A DNA stretch of 64,000 bases from Pseudomonas sp. N3-W (GCF_024970185.1 NZ_CP103965.1:1298001-1362000); one strand, 5' to 3'. Shown: positions 51,186-59,256, counted from the stretch's first letter. Program-made: numbers and translations. The notes: generated by a model from the sequence alone, not told the origin.

Positions 51186-51199
51186 GCCTGCAGAAAAGC

Positions 51200-51224
51200 A
51201 AAAAGGCCCGCAAAGGGCCTTTTC
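51200..51224 (-). terminator. terminator of fdxA
   Basis: Stem AAAAGGCCC/GGGCCTTTT; on the minus strand it ends in a T-run and lies 17 bases beyond the fdxA stop. It also works in the forward sense behind rsmZ. Confidence 0.75.
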
Positions 51225-51240
51225 GGGAACGCGGGGATAA

Positions 51241-51579
51241 TCAGCGTTCGATGTACATGATCTTGCTTTGAACATCTTTGTTCAGAACGCGGTCATGTTT
51301 TTCGGCATCAGGGAGGGCATCTTTCTTCTCGGTGATGTTCGGCCAGATCTCGGCCAATTCAACGTTCAGCTGGATGAACTCCTGCATATCGTCCGGTACT
51401 TCATCTTCAGAGAAGATGGCCACGGCCGGGCATTCCGGTTCGCACAGGGCGCAGTCGATGCACTCATCCGGGTGAATCACCAGGAAGTTCGGGCCTTCGT
51501 AAAAGCAGTCCACCGGACAGACTTCTACGCAGTCGGTGTACTTGCACTTGATGCAGTTGTCGGTGACGACGAAGGTCAT
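51241..51579 (-). CDS. fdxA: seven-iron ferredoxin FdxA
   Basis: Small [3Fe-4S][4Fe-4S] electron carrier. [20 protein letters not shown] and CPVDCFYEG then [12 protein letters not shown] supply the cluster cysteines; long acidic C-terminal tail. 112 aa. Start ATG 51579, preceded by GAGGAGAAAATTAGAA; 14 further codons upstream are open but not conserved. Confidence 0.96.
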   Translation of the reverse strand: MTFVVTDNCIKCKYTDCVEVCPVDCFYEGPNFLVIHPDECIDCALCEPECPAVAIFSEDEVPDDMQEFIQLNVELAEIWPNITEKKDALPDAEKHDRVLNKDVQSKIMYIER

Positions 51580-51721
51580 TTCTAATTTTCTCCTCAGGCG
51601 GCGGCAGCGTAGCCCCTTCACGTTGGGGTCGCCAGGTTTGGGAGCGATAGTCTGCAGGCCAGGCTAAAAGCCTGCAGCATCCCAAACCGCGCGAGATTCT
51701 AACAGCTTGCAGGCAAGTGCG

Positions 51722-54301
51722 TTAGATCCGTGTCTTTAGTGTATAGAGCATTTCGAGTGCGCGGCGCGGACTCATATCGTCCAGGTCCAGTTTGGCCAAT
51801 TCATCCAGCACCGGATGCGGCAGGCTGGCGAACATGTCGCTCTGCTGCGGCTTGGCCGGTTTGCCTTTGACGGGCGCAGGCACTTCATGGGGCAGGGCTG
51901 TGGCTTCCAGGCGCCCCAGATGCTCGCGAGCGCGCACAATCACTTCGCTTGGCACGCCGGCCAATTGAGCAACCGCCAAGCCATAACTCTGGCTCGCAGG
52001 CCCTGGCAACACGTGGTGCAGGAACACGATGCGTTCATTGTGCTCGGTAGCGTTGAGGTGCACGTTGGCGACCAGCGGCTGGGCTTCCGGCAACACGGTC
52101 AATTCGAAGTAGTGAGTGGCGAACAGCGTGTAGGCGCGCAGGTGCGCCAGACGCTCGGCCGCCGCCCAGGCCAGGGACAGGCCGTCGAACGTACTGGTGC
52201 CGCGACCGACTTCGTCCATCAGCACCAGGCTGCGATCGGTGGCGTTGTGCAGGATGTTGGCGGTTTCGCTCATTTCAACCATGAAGGTCGAGCGCCCGCC
52301 CGCCAGGTCATCGCTGGAACCGATCCGGGTGAAAATCCGGTCCACCAGCGACAATTCGCAACTGGCCGCTGGCACAAAGCTGCCGATGTGAGCCAGCAGC
52401 ACAATCAATGCTGTCTGACGCATGTAAGTGGATTTACCGCCCATGTTCGGGCCGGTGATCACCAGCATGCGGGTGTTGTCGTCGAGGCTCAGGTCGTTGG
52501 CCACGAACGGTGTACTCAGCACTTGCTCGACCACCGGGTGACGGCCTTGACTGATGCGCATGCAGGGCTCGCTGACGAAACGCGGGCAGTTCAGGTCGAG
52601 GTTCAGTGCACGCTCGGCGAGGTTGCTCAATACGTCCAGTTCGGCGAGTGCAGCAGCGGTGTCTTGCAGGGGGGGTAATTGCGCGATCAGGTCTTCGAGC
52701 AACGCTTCGTACAGCATCTTCTCGCGGGCCAGGGCGCGGCTCTTGGCCGACAATGCCTTGTCTTCGAACGCTTTGAGCTCCGGGGTGATGAAGCGCTCGG
52801 CGCCTTTGAGCGTTTGGCGGCGGATGTAGTCGGCCGGTGCCGACTCGGCTTGTTTGCTCGGCAACTCGATGAAGTAGCCGTGAATGCGGTTGTAGCCGAC
52901 TTTCAGGTGCGACAGGCCGGTGCGGGCCTTTTCGCGGGCTTCGAGGTCGATCAGGAATTGCCCGGCGTTTTCGCTCAGCGATTGCAGGTCGTCGAGTTCG
53001 CTGTCGTAACCGGTTTTCAACACGCCGCCGTCACGGATGACGGCCGGCGGGTTGTCGATAATGGCTTTTTCCAGCAATGCCGCCAGTTCCGGGTAGGTGC
53101 TGGTGGTCTTGGCCAACTGGATGATGTGAGGCGCTTCAAGCTCTGCCATCGCCACCTGCAACTCGGGCAACGCACCGAGGGCGTCGCGCAGACGCGCCAG
53201 GTCACGAGGACGCGCGTTGCGCAAACCGATGCGCGCCAGAATCCGCTCGATGTCACCGATTTCCTTGAGCTGTGGTTGCAGCTTTTCGAAACGATAGCCG
53301 TCGAGCAGGCAGGTAATCGAGGTCTGACGTGCCAGCAACACGGTCAGATCGCGCAGCGGGCGATTCAGCCATCGGGTCAGCAGGCGGCTGCCCATGGCGG
53401 TCTGGCAGCGATCAACCACCGATTGCAGCGTGTTGTCGCGCCCACCAGCCAGGTTGGTGTCCAGTTCCAGGTTGCGACGGCTCGCGCCATCCAGCACCAC
53501 GGTGTCGTCGAGGCGCTCATGACGCAGGCTGCGCAAGTGCGGCAGGGCGGTACGCTGGGTTTCCTTGGCGTAACTGAGCAGGCAGCCGGCAGCGCCGATG
53601 GCCAGGGTCAGGTTCTCGCAGCCGAAGCCTTTGAGGTCCTGGGTGGAGAATTGCTGACACAGACTTTTCAGCGCCGAATCACGTTCAAAATCCCAAGGCG
53701 CGCGACGACGAACCCCGCGGCGCTTTTCTGCCGGCAGGTCTTTTGGCCAGTCGTCCGGGATCATCAGCTCCACCGGGTTGACCCGCTCCAATTCCGCCAG
53801 CAGGTTTTCCCAGCCCTTGATTTCCAGCACGGTGAAGTTGCCGCTTGTGATGTCCAGCACCGCAAGGCCGAACAGACGCTCGTCCCCCAGCACCGCAGCG
53901 ATCAGGTTATCTCGACGCTCATCCAGCAGCGCTTCATCACTGACCGTCCCCGGCGTGATGATCCGCACCACCTGACGATCCACCGGCCCCTTGCTCGTCG
54001 CCGGATCGCCGACCTGTTCACAGATCACCACCGACTCGCCGAGCTTCACCAGTTTCGCCAGATAACCCTCGGCGGCATGGTAAGGAATCCCGCACATCGG
54101 AATCGCCTGGCCCGCCGACTGCCCACGGGCGGTCAGGGTGATGTCCAGCAATTTGGCGGCTTTCTTCGCATCTTCGTAGAAGATCTCGTAGAAATCGCCC
54201 ATGCGATAGAACATCAGCTGGTCAGGGTGCTGGTTCTTCAGGCGCCAGTACTGCTGCATCATTGGCGTGTGGGAGGACAGATCGGAGATAGCTTTATTCA
54301 T
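51722..54301 (-). CDS. mutS: DNA mismatch repair protein MutS
   Basis: Recognises mismatches and starts repair with MutL. N-terminal mismatch-binding [18 protein letters not shown] (Phe-x-Glu motif); Walker [15 protein letters not shown]; Walker B region [17 protein letters not shown]-terminal helix-turn-helix. 859 aa, intact. Its 5' side borders the tailocin, a site used by tail-only elements in this genus. Confidence 0.98.
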   Translation of the reverse strand: MNKAISDLSSHTPMMQQYWRLKNQHPDQLMFYRMGDFYEIFYEDAKKAAKLLDITLTARGQSAGQAIPMCGIPYHAAEGYLAKLVKLGESVVICEQVGDPATSKGPVDRQVVRIITPGTVSDEALLDERRDNLIAAVLGDERLFGLAVLDITSGNFTVLEIKGWENLLAELERVNPVELMIPDDWPKDLPAEKRRGVRRRAPWDFERDSALKSLCQQFSTQDLKGFGCENLTLAIGAAGCLLSYAKETQRTALPHLRSLRHERLDDTVVLDGASRRNLELDTNLAGGRDNTLQSVVDRCQTAMGSRLLTRWLNRPLRDLTVLLARQTSITCLLDGYRFEKLQPQLKEIGDIERILARIGLRNARPRDLARLRDALGALPELQVAMAELEAPHIIQLAKTTSTYPELAALLEKAIIDNPPAVIRDGGVLKTGYDSELDDLQSLSENAGQFLIDLEAREKARTGLSHLKVGYNRIHGYFIELPSKQAESAPADYIRRQTLKGAERFITPELKAFEDKALSAKSRALAREKMLYEALLEDLIAQLPPLQDTAAALAELDVLSNLAERALNLDLNCPRFVSEPCMRISQGRHPVVEQVLSTPFVANDLSLDDNTRMLVITGPNMGGKSTYMRQTALIVLLAHIGSFVPAASCELSLVDRIFTRIGSSDDLAGGRSTFMVEMSETANILHNATDRSLVLMDEVGRGTSTFDGLSLAWAAAERLAHLRAYTLFATHYFELTVLPEAQPLVANVHLNATEHNERIVFLHHVLPGPASQSYGLAVAQLAGVPSEVIVRAREHLGRLEATALPHEVPAPVKGKPAKPQQSDMFASLPHPVLDELAKLDLDDMSPRRALEMLYTLKTRI

Positions 54302-54461
54302 CGGTAACTTAGGAATACTCGTTGAAAGGTGTGGGGCAAAGGAGGGGCATCGGCCCGGCTTTTCCGCGATGGGCGCAAGATTACCATGGGCGGTCTACCT
54401 GACGCAGGCATGAAAGCCCTGCGGCATCTTTGCGACCCAGTACAGTACTTATGCGAAAATT

Positions 54462-54475
54462 ATGCAATTCTGCAT
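54462..54475. promoter_or_regulatory. candidate repressor operator upstream of prtR (ATGC-N6-GCAT)
   Basis: ATGCAATTCTGCAT, a palindrome of the same form as three others downstream of the repressor gene. It lies 36 bases before the repressor start, where autoregulation would be expected. A near match (ATGCAAAAACGCAA) covers the start codon itself. Confidence 0.65.
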
Positions 54476-54511
54476 TTGTCTTCTGAAAAAAGATCAAGCA
54501 CTATTCGTGTT

Positions 54512-55243
54512 ATGCAAAAACGCAATGTATCAACCGTCTTAAGAGCACTGCTCGACCAGCACGGAATCTCCCCCACGGAGCTTCACCGTCGCACCGGCGT
54601 GCCTCAATCCACTCTGTCGCGGATTCTCAGCGGGAAGATTGTCGATCCTTCGGATAAACACATCTCGAAGATCGCCGAATACTTTTCCGTGAGCACCGAT
54701 CAGTTGCGCGGGCGCGTCGATGTTTCGCCGGCGGCTGGCGGGCGCGATCAGTTGCATTCGGAACTCAAGGACATAAGCTTGTGGGACGACGATACGCCTG
54801 TCGACGACGACGAGGTGTCGGTCCCCTTTCTTCGAGAGGTTGAATTGGCTGCTGGATCAGGAAGATTCGTCATCGAAGAAAGCGAGCGCTCCAGCTTGCG
54901 CTTCGGCAAACGCAGTCTGCGTCACAATGGTGTGCAGTTCGACCAGGCCAAATGCGTGACCGTACGCGGCAACAGCATGTTGCCGGTGCTGCGCGACGGC
55001 GCCACAGTGGGCGTGAATGCTGGCAAGAGCGCCATTGGTGACATCGTCGACGGCGACCTCTATGCGATCAACCATAACGGCCAGTTGCGGGTGAAACAGC
55101 TGTATCGCCTGCCCACCGGTATCCGCCTGCGCAGCTTCAATCGCGACGAGCACCCGGACGAGGACTACACCTTCCAGGAAATCCAGGAAGAGCAGATTGT
55201 CATCCTCGGACACGTCTTCTGGTGGGGCATGTACGCCCGCTAA
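54512..55243 (+). CDS. prtR: PrtR/CI-like self-cleaving repressor of the tailocin
   Basis: Expected to hold the tail cluster silent until RecA-stimulated self-cleavage after DNA damage. N-terminal helix-turn-helix (HRRTGVPQSTLSRILSGK, residues 25-42), acidic linker, and C-terminal LexA/S24 domain: cleavage pair Ala114-Gly115 in ELAAGSGRF, nucleophile Ser155 in GNSMLPVL, general-base Lys195 in RVKQLYRL. 243 aa from ATG 54512; an open extension upstream lacks family match. No PrtN-like activator is seen in the window. Naming follows the regulator of pyocins; it could equally be called a CI-type repressor. Confidence 0.9.
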   Translation: MQKRNVSTVLRALLDQHGISPTELHRRTGVPQSTLSRILSGKIVDPSDKHISKIAEYFSVSTDQLRGRVDVSPAAGGRDQLHSELKDISLWDDDTPVDDDEVSVPFLREVELAAGSGRFVIEESERSSLRFGKRSLRHNGVQFDQAKCVTVRGNSMLPVLRDGATVGVNAGKSAIGDIVDGDLYAINHNGQLRVKQLYRLPTGIRLRSFNRDEHPDEDYTFQEIQEEQIVILGHVFWWGMYAR

Positions 55244-55260
55244 AGTCATCCCGGTCAGAT

Positions 55261-55286
55261 AAAACCCGCCTCGGCGGGTTTTTTTT
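55261..55286 (+). terminator. intrinsic terminator of prtR
   Basis: Stem AAACCCGCC/GGCGGGTTT with a 2-base apex and eight T, 18 bases beyond the stop. Confidence 0.9.
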
Positions 55287-55328
55287 CGTCTGGCAAAAAC
55301 CATCAATGCCTTTGTTTACGGGGCTTTC

Positions 55329-55342
55329 ATGCGTCTGTGCAT
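55329..55342. promoter_or_regulatory. candidate operator 1 of the tail promoter (ATGC-N6-GCAT)
   Basis: ATGCGTCTGTGCAT. First of three such palindromes spaced 31 and 23 bases apart between prtR and the tail genes. Confidence 0.6.
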
Positions 55343-55359
55343 TTCCTCTGTATAAATAA

Positions 55360-55373
55360 ATGCATTTACGCAT
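55360..55373. promoter_or_regulatory. candidate operator 2, abutting the -35 box
   Basis: ATGCATTTACGCAT. Its last T is also the first base of the -35 hexamer TTGACT. Confidence 0.65.
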
Positions 55374-55401
55374 TGACTGCATATGCATGAGTGCATATTC
55401 T
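55373..55401 (+). promoter_or_regulatory. predicted tailocin promoter
   Basis: TTGACT (55373-55378), a 17-base spacer, TATTCT (55396-55401). The spacer is filled by an ATGC-N6-GCAT palindrome and the -35 touches another, so bound repressor would block polymerase. It reads toward the holin and tail genes. Confidence 0.65.
55383..55396. promoter_or_regulatory. candidate operator 3, in the -35/-10 spacer
   Basis: ATGCATGAGTGCAT. It ends on the first base of the -10 hexamer. Confidence 0.65.
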
Positions 55402-55468
55402 GTGTCCCAAGCCGCTCAACAAAGTGGCTCGAAACGAAGCTCTTTAGTTCCACAACACAAAGGCAGCG

Positions 55469-55579
55469 ATGAACCGGCCTCAACGGTTCAGAGGGTTGGC
55501 AACTGACCCGGGTGTGCAGCGTAAAGCACCAGAAGCAGTTATCCGGCGGGCAGGGACCGCGGTCGGAAAAACAATTTGA
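55469..55579 (+). CDS. possible 36-residue leader peptide in the tailocin 5' region
   Basis: ATG 55469 opens a frame MNRPQRFRGLATDPGVQRKA..., ending at TGA 55579. It is very basic and has no family match that I recognise. AAAGGCAGCG before ATG is a fair Shine-Dalgarno. It lies between the predicted promoter and a strong terminator, so it could be a leader peptide, a small regulator, or just part of a structured untranslated leader. Low confidence as a gene. Confidence 0.35.
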   Translation: MNRPQRFRGLATDPGVQRKAPEAVIRRAGTAVGKTI

Positions 55580-55663
55580 ATGGACTCGTACCGCGCCAGT
55601 AGCGCCGAAAAGTCAACTTCGCCTTTGCCATCGGCAGGGCGAAGACGCAGGACCGCATTACTG

Positions 55664-55693
55664 AAAAGCCCGGCTCAAAAAACCGGGCTTTTT
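55664..55693 (+). terminator. intrinsic terminator in the tailocin leader, upstream of the holin
   Basis: Stem AAAAGCCCGG/CCGGGCTTTT with an A-rich loop and a T-run. It lies after the predicted promoter and before the first structural genes, so polymerase must read through or be antiterminated for the tail genes to be made. Confidence 0.85.
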
Positions 55694-55777
55694 GGAATGC
55701 CTACCTACCGTCAGGCAGCTCAAGAGACATCGTTTGAAACACACATATCACTCATCAATCACCCCAGGAGGCGTGAC

Positions 55778-56125
55778 ATGACAAACGAGCAGCAAGCGTT
55801 GCTGGACATGCCCATCTGGCTTGTCATTTTGCTCGCCCTGGTGGGCGGGGTTTCCGGCGAAATGTGGCGCGCCGACAAGGAGGGCGCCCGGGGCTGGGCG
55901 CTGCTGCGCCGCCTGGCGCTGCGCTCCGGGGCCTGCGTGATCTGCGGCGTGTCCGCAATCATGTTGCTGTACGCCGCTGGCGTGTCGATCTGGACTGCGT
56001 GCGCGTTCGGTTGCCTCACGGCGATGGCCGGGGCGGATGTGGCCATCGGGCTGTATGAGCGCTGGGCGGCCAAGCGCATTGGTGTGTGCGAAGTGACGCC
56101 GAAAGATACTCCTGCCGATCAATGA
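55778..56125 (+). CDS. phage holin (superfamily III/LydA-like)
   Basis: 115-aa protein expected to form the inner-membrane lesion that lets lysis proceed. Hydrophobic segments at about residues 12-26 (PIWLVILLALVGGVSG), 50-68 (VICGVSAIMLLYAAGVS) and 72-88; charged residues between them and a polar C-terminus. It is the first gene after the leader, the usual holin position in Pseudomonas tail clusters. AGGAGGCGTGAC before ATG 55778 is an excellent Shine-Dalgarno. The frame is open 66 codons further upstream, but that part crosses the terminator. No endolysin follows directly. Confidence 0.82.
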   Translation: MTNEQQALLDMPIWLVILLALVGGVSGEMWRADKEGARGWALLRRLALRSGACVICGVSAIMLLYAAGVSIWTACAFGCLTAMAGADVAIGLYERWAAKRIGVCEVTPKDTPADQ

Positions 56126-56149
56126 TTTTTTAAAGGAGAACCACTGACG

Positions 56150-56341
56150 ATGAATGATGAAGACCTGGCGGCGATCAACAAGTTGATTGCTGCGTTGCAA
56201 CTCCAGACCGACAGTCAGACGGCTTTGAATGCCTCGATTCGTTTGCTCGCCCAGAGCAATCAGGCGTTGGTGGATCTGATCAAGAGCCGTGAGCCGGACC
56301 CGGATGCACCACCGTATCTGGACGGTACGCCGGCGCCTTGA
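56150..56341 (+). CDS. small conserved-type phage protein, function unknown
   Basis: 63 aa, MNDEDLAAINKLIAALQLQT..., predicted largely helical with a proline-rich acidic tail (EPDPDAPPYLDGTPAP). Preceded by AAAGGAGAACCACTGACG. No recognised domain and no membrane segment. Its place between holin and tail tube fits an accessory lysis or tail gene, but nothing in the sequence decides this. Confidence 0.7.
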   Translation: MNDEDLAAINKLIAALQLQTDSQTALNASIRLLAQSNQALVDLIKSREPDPDAPPYLDGTPAP

Positions 56342-56394
56342 GTGATACGGTTCGCGATCTTCACGTGCCCCTCAAATTGAGTAACACCCATAAC

Positions 56395-56415
56395 CCCGCA
56401 TCAGCGGGTTTTTTT
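56395..56415 (+). terminator. hairpin plus T-run just upstream of the tail tube gene
   Basis: CCCGC-ATCA-GCGGG followed by seven T, then TTGGAGAACGC and the ATG at 56437. First of four similar elements placed before tail genes. Confidence 0.7.
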
Positions 56416-56436
56416 ATGTTCGTTGGAGAACGCTAG

Positions 56437-56928
56437 ATGTCGATTCTTACCCAAGGCACTCAAATTTTCGCCCTCGTGCCGCCAGCAACTGGCACCGGTC
56501 CTTACACCGTACTGGAAATCGAGCACGCTACTTCTTTCGATCCGGGCGGCGCTCCGGCGGAACAGATCGAAGACACCAGTCTCAATGCTGAAGAGCGCAG
56601 TTACAAGAAGGGCCTTCGTACACCTGGGACCGCCAGCTTGGGTCTCAACGCCGATCCGACCAATGCCAGCCACATTCGCTTGCATCAACTCTCTGAAGCC
56701 AATGGCGATACCGGCATCAAATGGGTCGTTGGCTGGTCCGATGGCAAAGGTGTGCTGCCTACCGTGACCACTCAAGGCAATGACTTCGAACTGCCAACAA
56801 CCCGTACCTGGTTCACATTCGACGGCTACGTGTCGGACTTCCCATTCAACTTTGCCCTGAATGCCGTGGTGACCACCACCGTCACCATTCAGCGCACCGG
56901 CGGTTCCGCCTGGATCAAGAAAGCCTGA
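56437..56928 (+). CDS. tail tube (major tail) protein, gpV-like
   Basis: 163 aa. [20 protein letters not shown]... with a beta-rich pattern and the [14 protein letters not shown] and [19 protein letters not shown] segments seen in lambda-type tail tube subunits. It precedes the G/GT pair and the tape measure, the fixed place of the tube gene. Its subunits should stack around the tape measure to form a flexible tube. The extra C-terminal Ig-like domain of lambda gpV is absent. Confidence 0.82.
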   Translation: MSILTQGTQIFALVPPATGTGPYTVLEIEHATSFDPGGAPAEQIEDTSLNAEERSYKKGLRTPGTASLGLNADPTNASHIRLHQLSEANGDTGIKWVVGWSDGKGVLPTVTTQGNDFELPTTRTWFTFDGYVSDFPFNFALNAVVTTTVTIQRTGGSAWIKKA

Positions 56929-56936
56929 GATAAGCC

Positions 56937-57287
56937 ATGAACCTCAAACAACTGAAGGCCAAGGGCGGCATCGTCGATCGCCAGCCGGTCAAGAAAGAGG
57001 TGAATTGGACTCACCTTGACAGTAAGTCGGGCAAGGAAGTGACTGACACTTTCACCCTGCACATTCGCCGACAGTCGTTCGGTGTCATCGAGCGGCTGTT
57101 CGCTCAGGGCGAGAACGAGCAGAGCCGAAATGCGAGTTACATCGCAGCGTCGGTGTCGTTAGGAGTCGAGGGCACGGAAGCGCTTTCTTATGACGACGCC
57201 TACAGCCTTGAGCCTTCATTGGGTTTTCTGCTGCTCAACGTAGTCAACGAGGTCAATGGCACAGGTGGTAGCGCAGCAAAAAACTGA
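56937..57287 (+). CDS. tail assembly chaperone gpG-like
   Basis: 116 aa, MNLKQLKAKGGIVDRQPVKK... ending ...GGSAAKN. Position between tail tube and tape measure and the frameshift site at its last codons identify it as the G part of a G/GT pair, which coats the tape measure before tube assembly. The tail tube stop is 8 bases upstream. Terminates at TGA 57285-57287 unless the ribosome shifts. Confidence 0.85.
   Translation: MNLKQLKAKGGIVDRQPVKKEVNWTHLDSKSGKEVTDTFTLHIRRQSFGVIERLFAQGENEQSRNASYIAASVSLGVEGTEALSYDDAYSLEPSLGFLLLNVVNEVNGTGGSAAKN
57278..57284 (+). other. -1 programmed frameshift site A-AAA-AAC
   Basis: In the gpG frame the codons are GCA AAA AAC TGA, so the heptamer A-AAA-AAC is in the classic phase right before the stop. 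Slippage by -1 continues as CTG ACC GCC... into the T frame. Possible stimulators: SD-like AGGTGG at 57263-57268, 9 bases upstream, and a small AGTTC/GAACT stem at 57300-57315. Confidence 0.9.
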
Positions 57288-57571
57288 CCGCCGCCGATGA
57301 GTTCTGGCACGAACTGGTGTTGAACGGAGTCGGCGGCCGGACGATAGCCGAAGCCAAGGAACGCATGACCTACCACGAAGCCCTGGCGTGGGGTCGCTAT
57401 ATCGATAGATATGGCTCGCTTCACACCGGTAGGCGGCTGGAGGCGGGTAGCGCACTGGTTGCGCTACAAACTCACCGGCTGGGCGGTGGCATGGCTGAAC
57501 TGTTGGACTTTATGCCCCATGAACAGCGTCAGGGGCTTTCCCTAGAGCGTGCCCTCCATGAATGGCAATAG
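57284..57571 (+). CDS. T portion of the gpGT tail assembly chaperone (made by frameshift)
   Basis: 95 further residues (LTAADEFWHELVLNGVGG...) read in the -1 frame after the slippery site, giving a G-T fusion of about 211 aa. In lambda the T part binds the tail tube protein while G binds the tape measure. The frame has no start of its own with a Shine-Dalgarno near the site, which supports expression only as a fusion. Ends 54 bases before the tape measure gene. Confidence 0.85.
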   Translation: MTAADEFWHELVLNGVGGRTIAEAKERMTYHEALAWGRYIDRYGSLHTGRRLEAGSALVALQTHRLGGGMAELLDFMPHEQRQGLSLERALHEWQ

Positions 57572-57587
57572 GCATGCATTTACATGG

Positions 57588-57605
57588 CCCGTTTCGGCGG
57601 GTTTT
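57588..57605 (+). terminator. weak hairpin plus T-run upstream of the tape measure gene
   Basis: CCCG-TTTCGG-CGGG followed by TTTT, then CCCGGAGAAACGCAC and ATG 57626. Short stem; listed because it repeats the pattern at the other tail genes. Confidence 0.5.
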
Positions 57606-57625
57606 CATAGCCCGGAGAAACGCAC

Positions 57626-58846
57626 ATGGCAGTTACTTCCTCAGCAGGTTTGACGCCGAACCTCGACGGCCTTGAACAAGCCTGGACCCAGGCGTCACGT
57701 ATTACCGAACAAAAGCTTCGCCAGATGCAAAAGCAGATCGAGGATGCGGCAAAGAAGATCGGCGTGACGCTGTATGCGTCCGCCAACTCGATTACCCAGG
57801 CCAACATCGCGACCTATGTCGATGTTCAAGAAGAAGCCAAGAAACAAATCAATTACTCAAACGACTTCGACAATTTGCGACGTAGCGGCGCTCTCGCCGC
57901 TGCGCAAGTCGGAATGGGCGCACGGGAGAGTGAGCGTGCGGCGGCGTTGAACCAGATTGACCAAGATTATGCGCTGAGCCGCAAGGCGCTTGGTACGCCC
58001 ACATCTGGGGGCAGCGCACCCCAGGATAGTGCCGACTACGGCACCAAGCTCGATGAGTTGAAAACCAAACACGACCAGATGACGCTTCAGGTTCAAAGCA
58101 ACTACGAGTTGATGAGTGAGGCTCAAGGCAACTGGATCAACGGCGCTACGTCGGCCTGGGACGATTACCTGGACAAGTCCAGCAACGTCGCCGCCAAGTC
58201 CAAGGAGGTCTTCACCAAGGCTTTCGGCACCATGGGTGATGCGCTGACCACGTTTGCAATGACGGGCAAGTTTTCGTTTTCCGATTTTGCCAAGTCGGTG
58301 CTCAGTGATATGGCGAAACTGGCTGCCCAGACAGCGGTTTCCAGTGGGTTGAGTTCGTTGTTCAGTTTGGTGGGGACGGCGGCGTCATCGTATTCCGGTA
58401 GTGGAAGCAGCACGCCTGGCATAACGACTGCCAAGGTCGGGGACAACAGCCTCTACTTCAACTCTGCGTTGTCATTAGGTGCGGATTTCAAATACGCCAA
58501 GGGCGGCGCTTTCACCAATGGCGTCGCCACCGGACCAACCCTGGCTCCGATGGCCATGTTCGGCGAAGCCGGCCCCGAAGCCATCATGCCCCTGAGTCGC
58601 GGCTCCGATGGTTCCCTCGGCGTGCAAGTGCAGGGTGGCGGATTAGGCAGCACCAGCAGCCATCAAGTGGTGATCCAGCAGACCATCAACGTTGGCGACA
58701 GCTCGGGCAATGGCGCCAGCGGCGATTTGAACTCGCAAACCGTCGCCAAGGCTTATGCCGGTGCCGCCAAACAGGGTGCTGCCGAGCAGATTGCCCGTGA
58801 CCTCAAACCGGGCGGCCAGATCTGGTCCGCCATCAACGGCCGCTGA
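57626..58846 (+). CDS. tail tape measure protein, gpH-like, unusually short
   Basis: 406 aa. N-terminal helical region (about 1-130) with coiled-coil character (EQKLRQMQKQIEDAAKKIG), then a C-terminal half typical of lambda-family tape measures: FSFSDFAKSVLSDMAKLAAQ, a Gly/Ser-rich hydrophobic stretch, and MFGEAGPEAIMPLSRGSDG. Lambda gpH is 853 aa. The middle part usual for these proteins seems absent, with the two ends in one frame. Since tube length follows tape measure length, the tail should be short. Preceded by CCCGGAGAAACGCAC. Confidence 0.82.
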   Translation: MAVTSSAGLTPNLDGLEQAWTQASRITEQKLRQMQKQIEDAAKKIGVTLYASANSITQANIATYVDVQEEAKKQINYSNDFDNLRRSGALAAAQVGMGARESERAAALNQIDQDYALSRKALGTPTSGGSAPQDSADYGTKLDELKTKHDQMTLQVQSNYELMSEAQGNWINGATSAWDDYLDKSSNVAAKSKEVFTKAFGTMGDALTTFAMTGKFSFSDFAKSVLSDMAKLAAQTAVSSGLSSLFSLVGTAASSYSGSGSSTPGITTAKVGDNSLYFNSALSLGADFKYAKGGAFTNGVATGPTLAPMAMFGEAGPEAIMPLSRGSDGSLGVQVQGGGLGSTSSHQVVIQQTINVGDSSGNGASGDLNSQTVAKAYAGAAKQGAAEQIARDLKPGGQIWSAINGR

Positions 58847-58885
58847 GTTTTTCAGTGGCCGCAACGGCTCACGCCCGGAGAAAAC

Positions 58886-59224
58886 ATGACCACAGAAACA
58901 TTCACCTGGGTTCCAAAGGTCGAGCCCGTCGGTAACGTTGAGTTTCGTCTCAAGTCCGCGAAGTTTGGTGATGGCTACCAGCAAGTCGCCGCAGATGGGA
59001 TTAACAACAAATCCCAGTCCTGGCCGCTGACCTTCGTCGGCGACGAGGCGCGGATCAGAACCATCGTTCAGTTCCTCGATCGTCATGCAGGCGCCACGCC
59101 GTTCTACTGGACTGCACCACTGGGGGAGCAGGCGCTGTATCGCTGCAAAGGTTATCAGCCGACCCCGATGGGCGCCGGGCTATACACCTTGGCGGCGACT
59201 TTTGAGCAGGCGTTCCATCCATAA
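58886..59224 (+). CDS. minor tail protein M-like
   Basis: 112 aa, full length for the lambda gpM family (Phage_min_tail). TFTWVPKVEPVGNVEFRLKS, KFGDGYQQVAADGINN and FYWTAPLGEQALYRC are family motifs. Acts at the tail tip before L and K. CCCGGAGAAAAC precedes ATG. Confidence 0.9.
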   Translation: MTTETFTWVPKVEPVGNVEFRLKSAKFGDGYQQVAADGINNKSQSWPLTFVGDEARIRTIVQFLDRHAGATPFYWTAPLGEQALYRCKGYQPTPMGAGLYTLAATFEQAFHP

Positions 59225-59256
59225 GCCTGTTGTAGCGCTGCATAGCACAACCACAA

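Noticed and set aside
54329..54511. 61-codon N-terminal extension of the repressor
   Set aside because: It covers the promoter and operator region and has no family match; ATG 54512 starts the helix-turn-helix domain.
55580..55777. 66-codon upstream extension of the holin frame
   Set aside because: It crosses a strong intrinsic terminator and the true start has an excellent Shine-Dalgarno.
57573..57587. ATGCATTTACATGG before the tape measure gene, sharing ten bases with operator 2
   Set aside because: The right half is not GCAT, so the palindrome is broken, and there is no promoter nearby.
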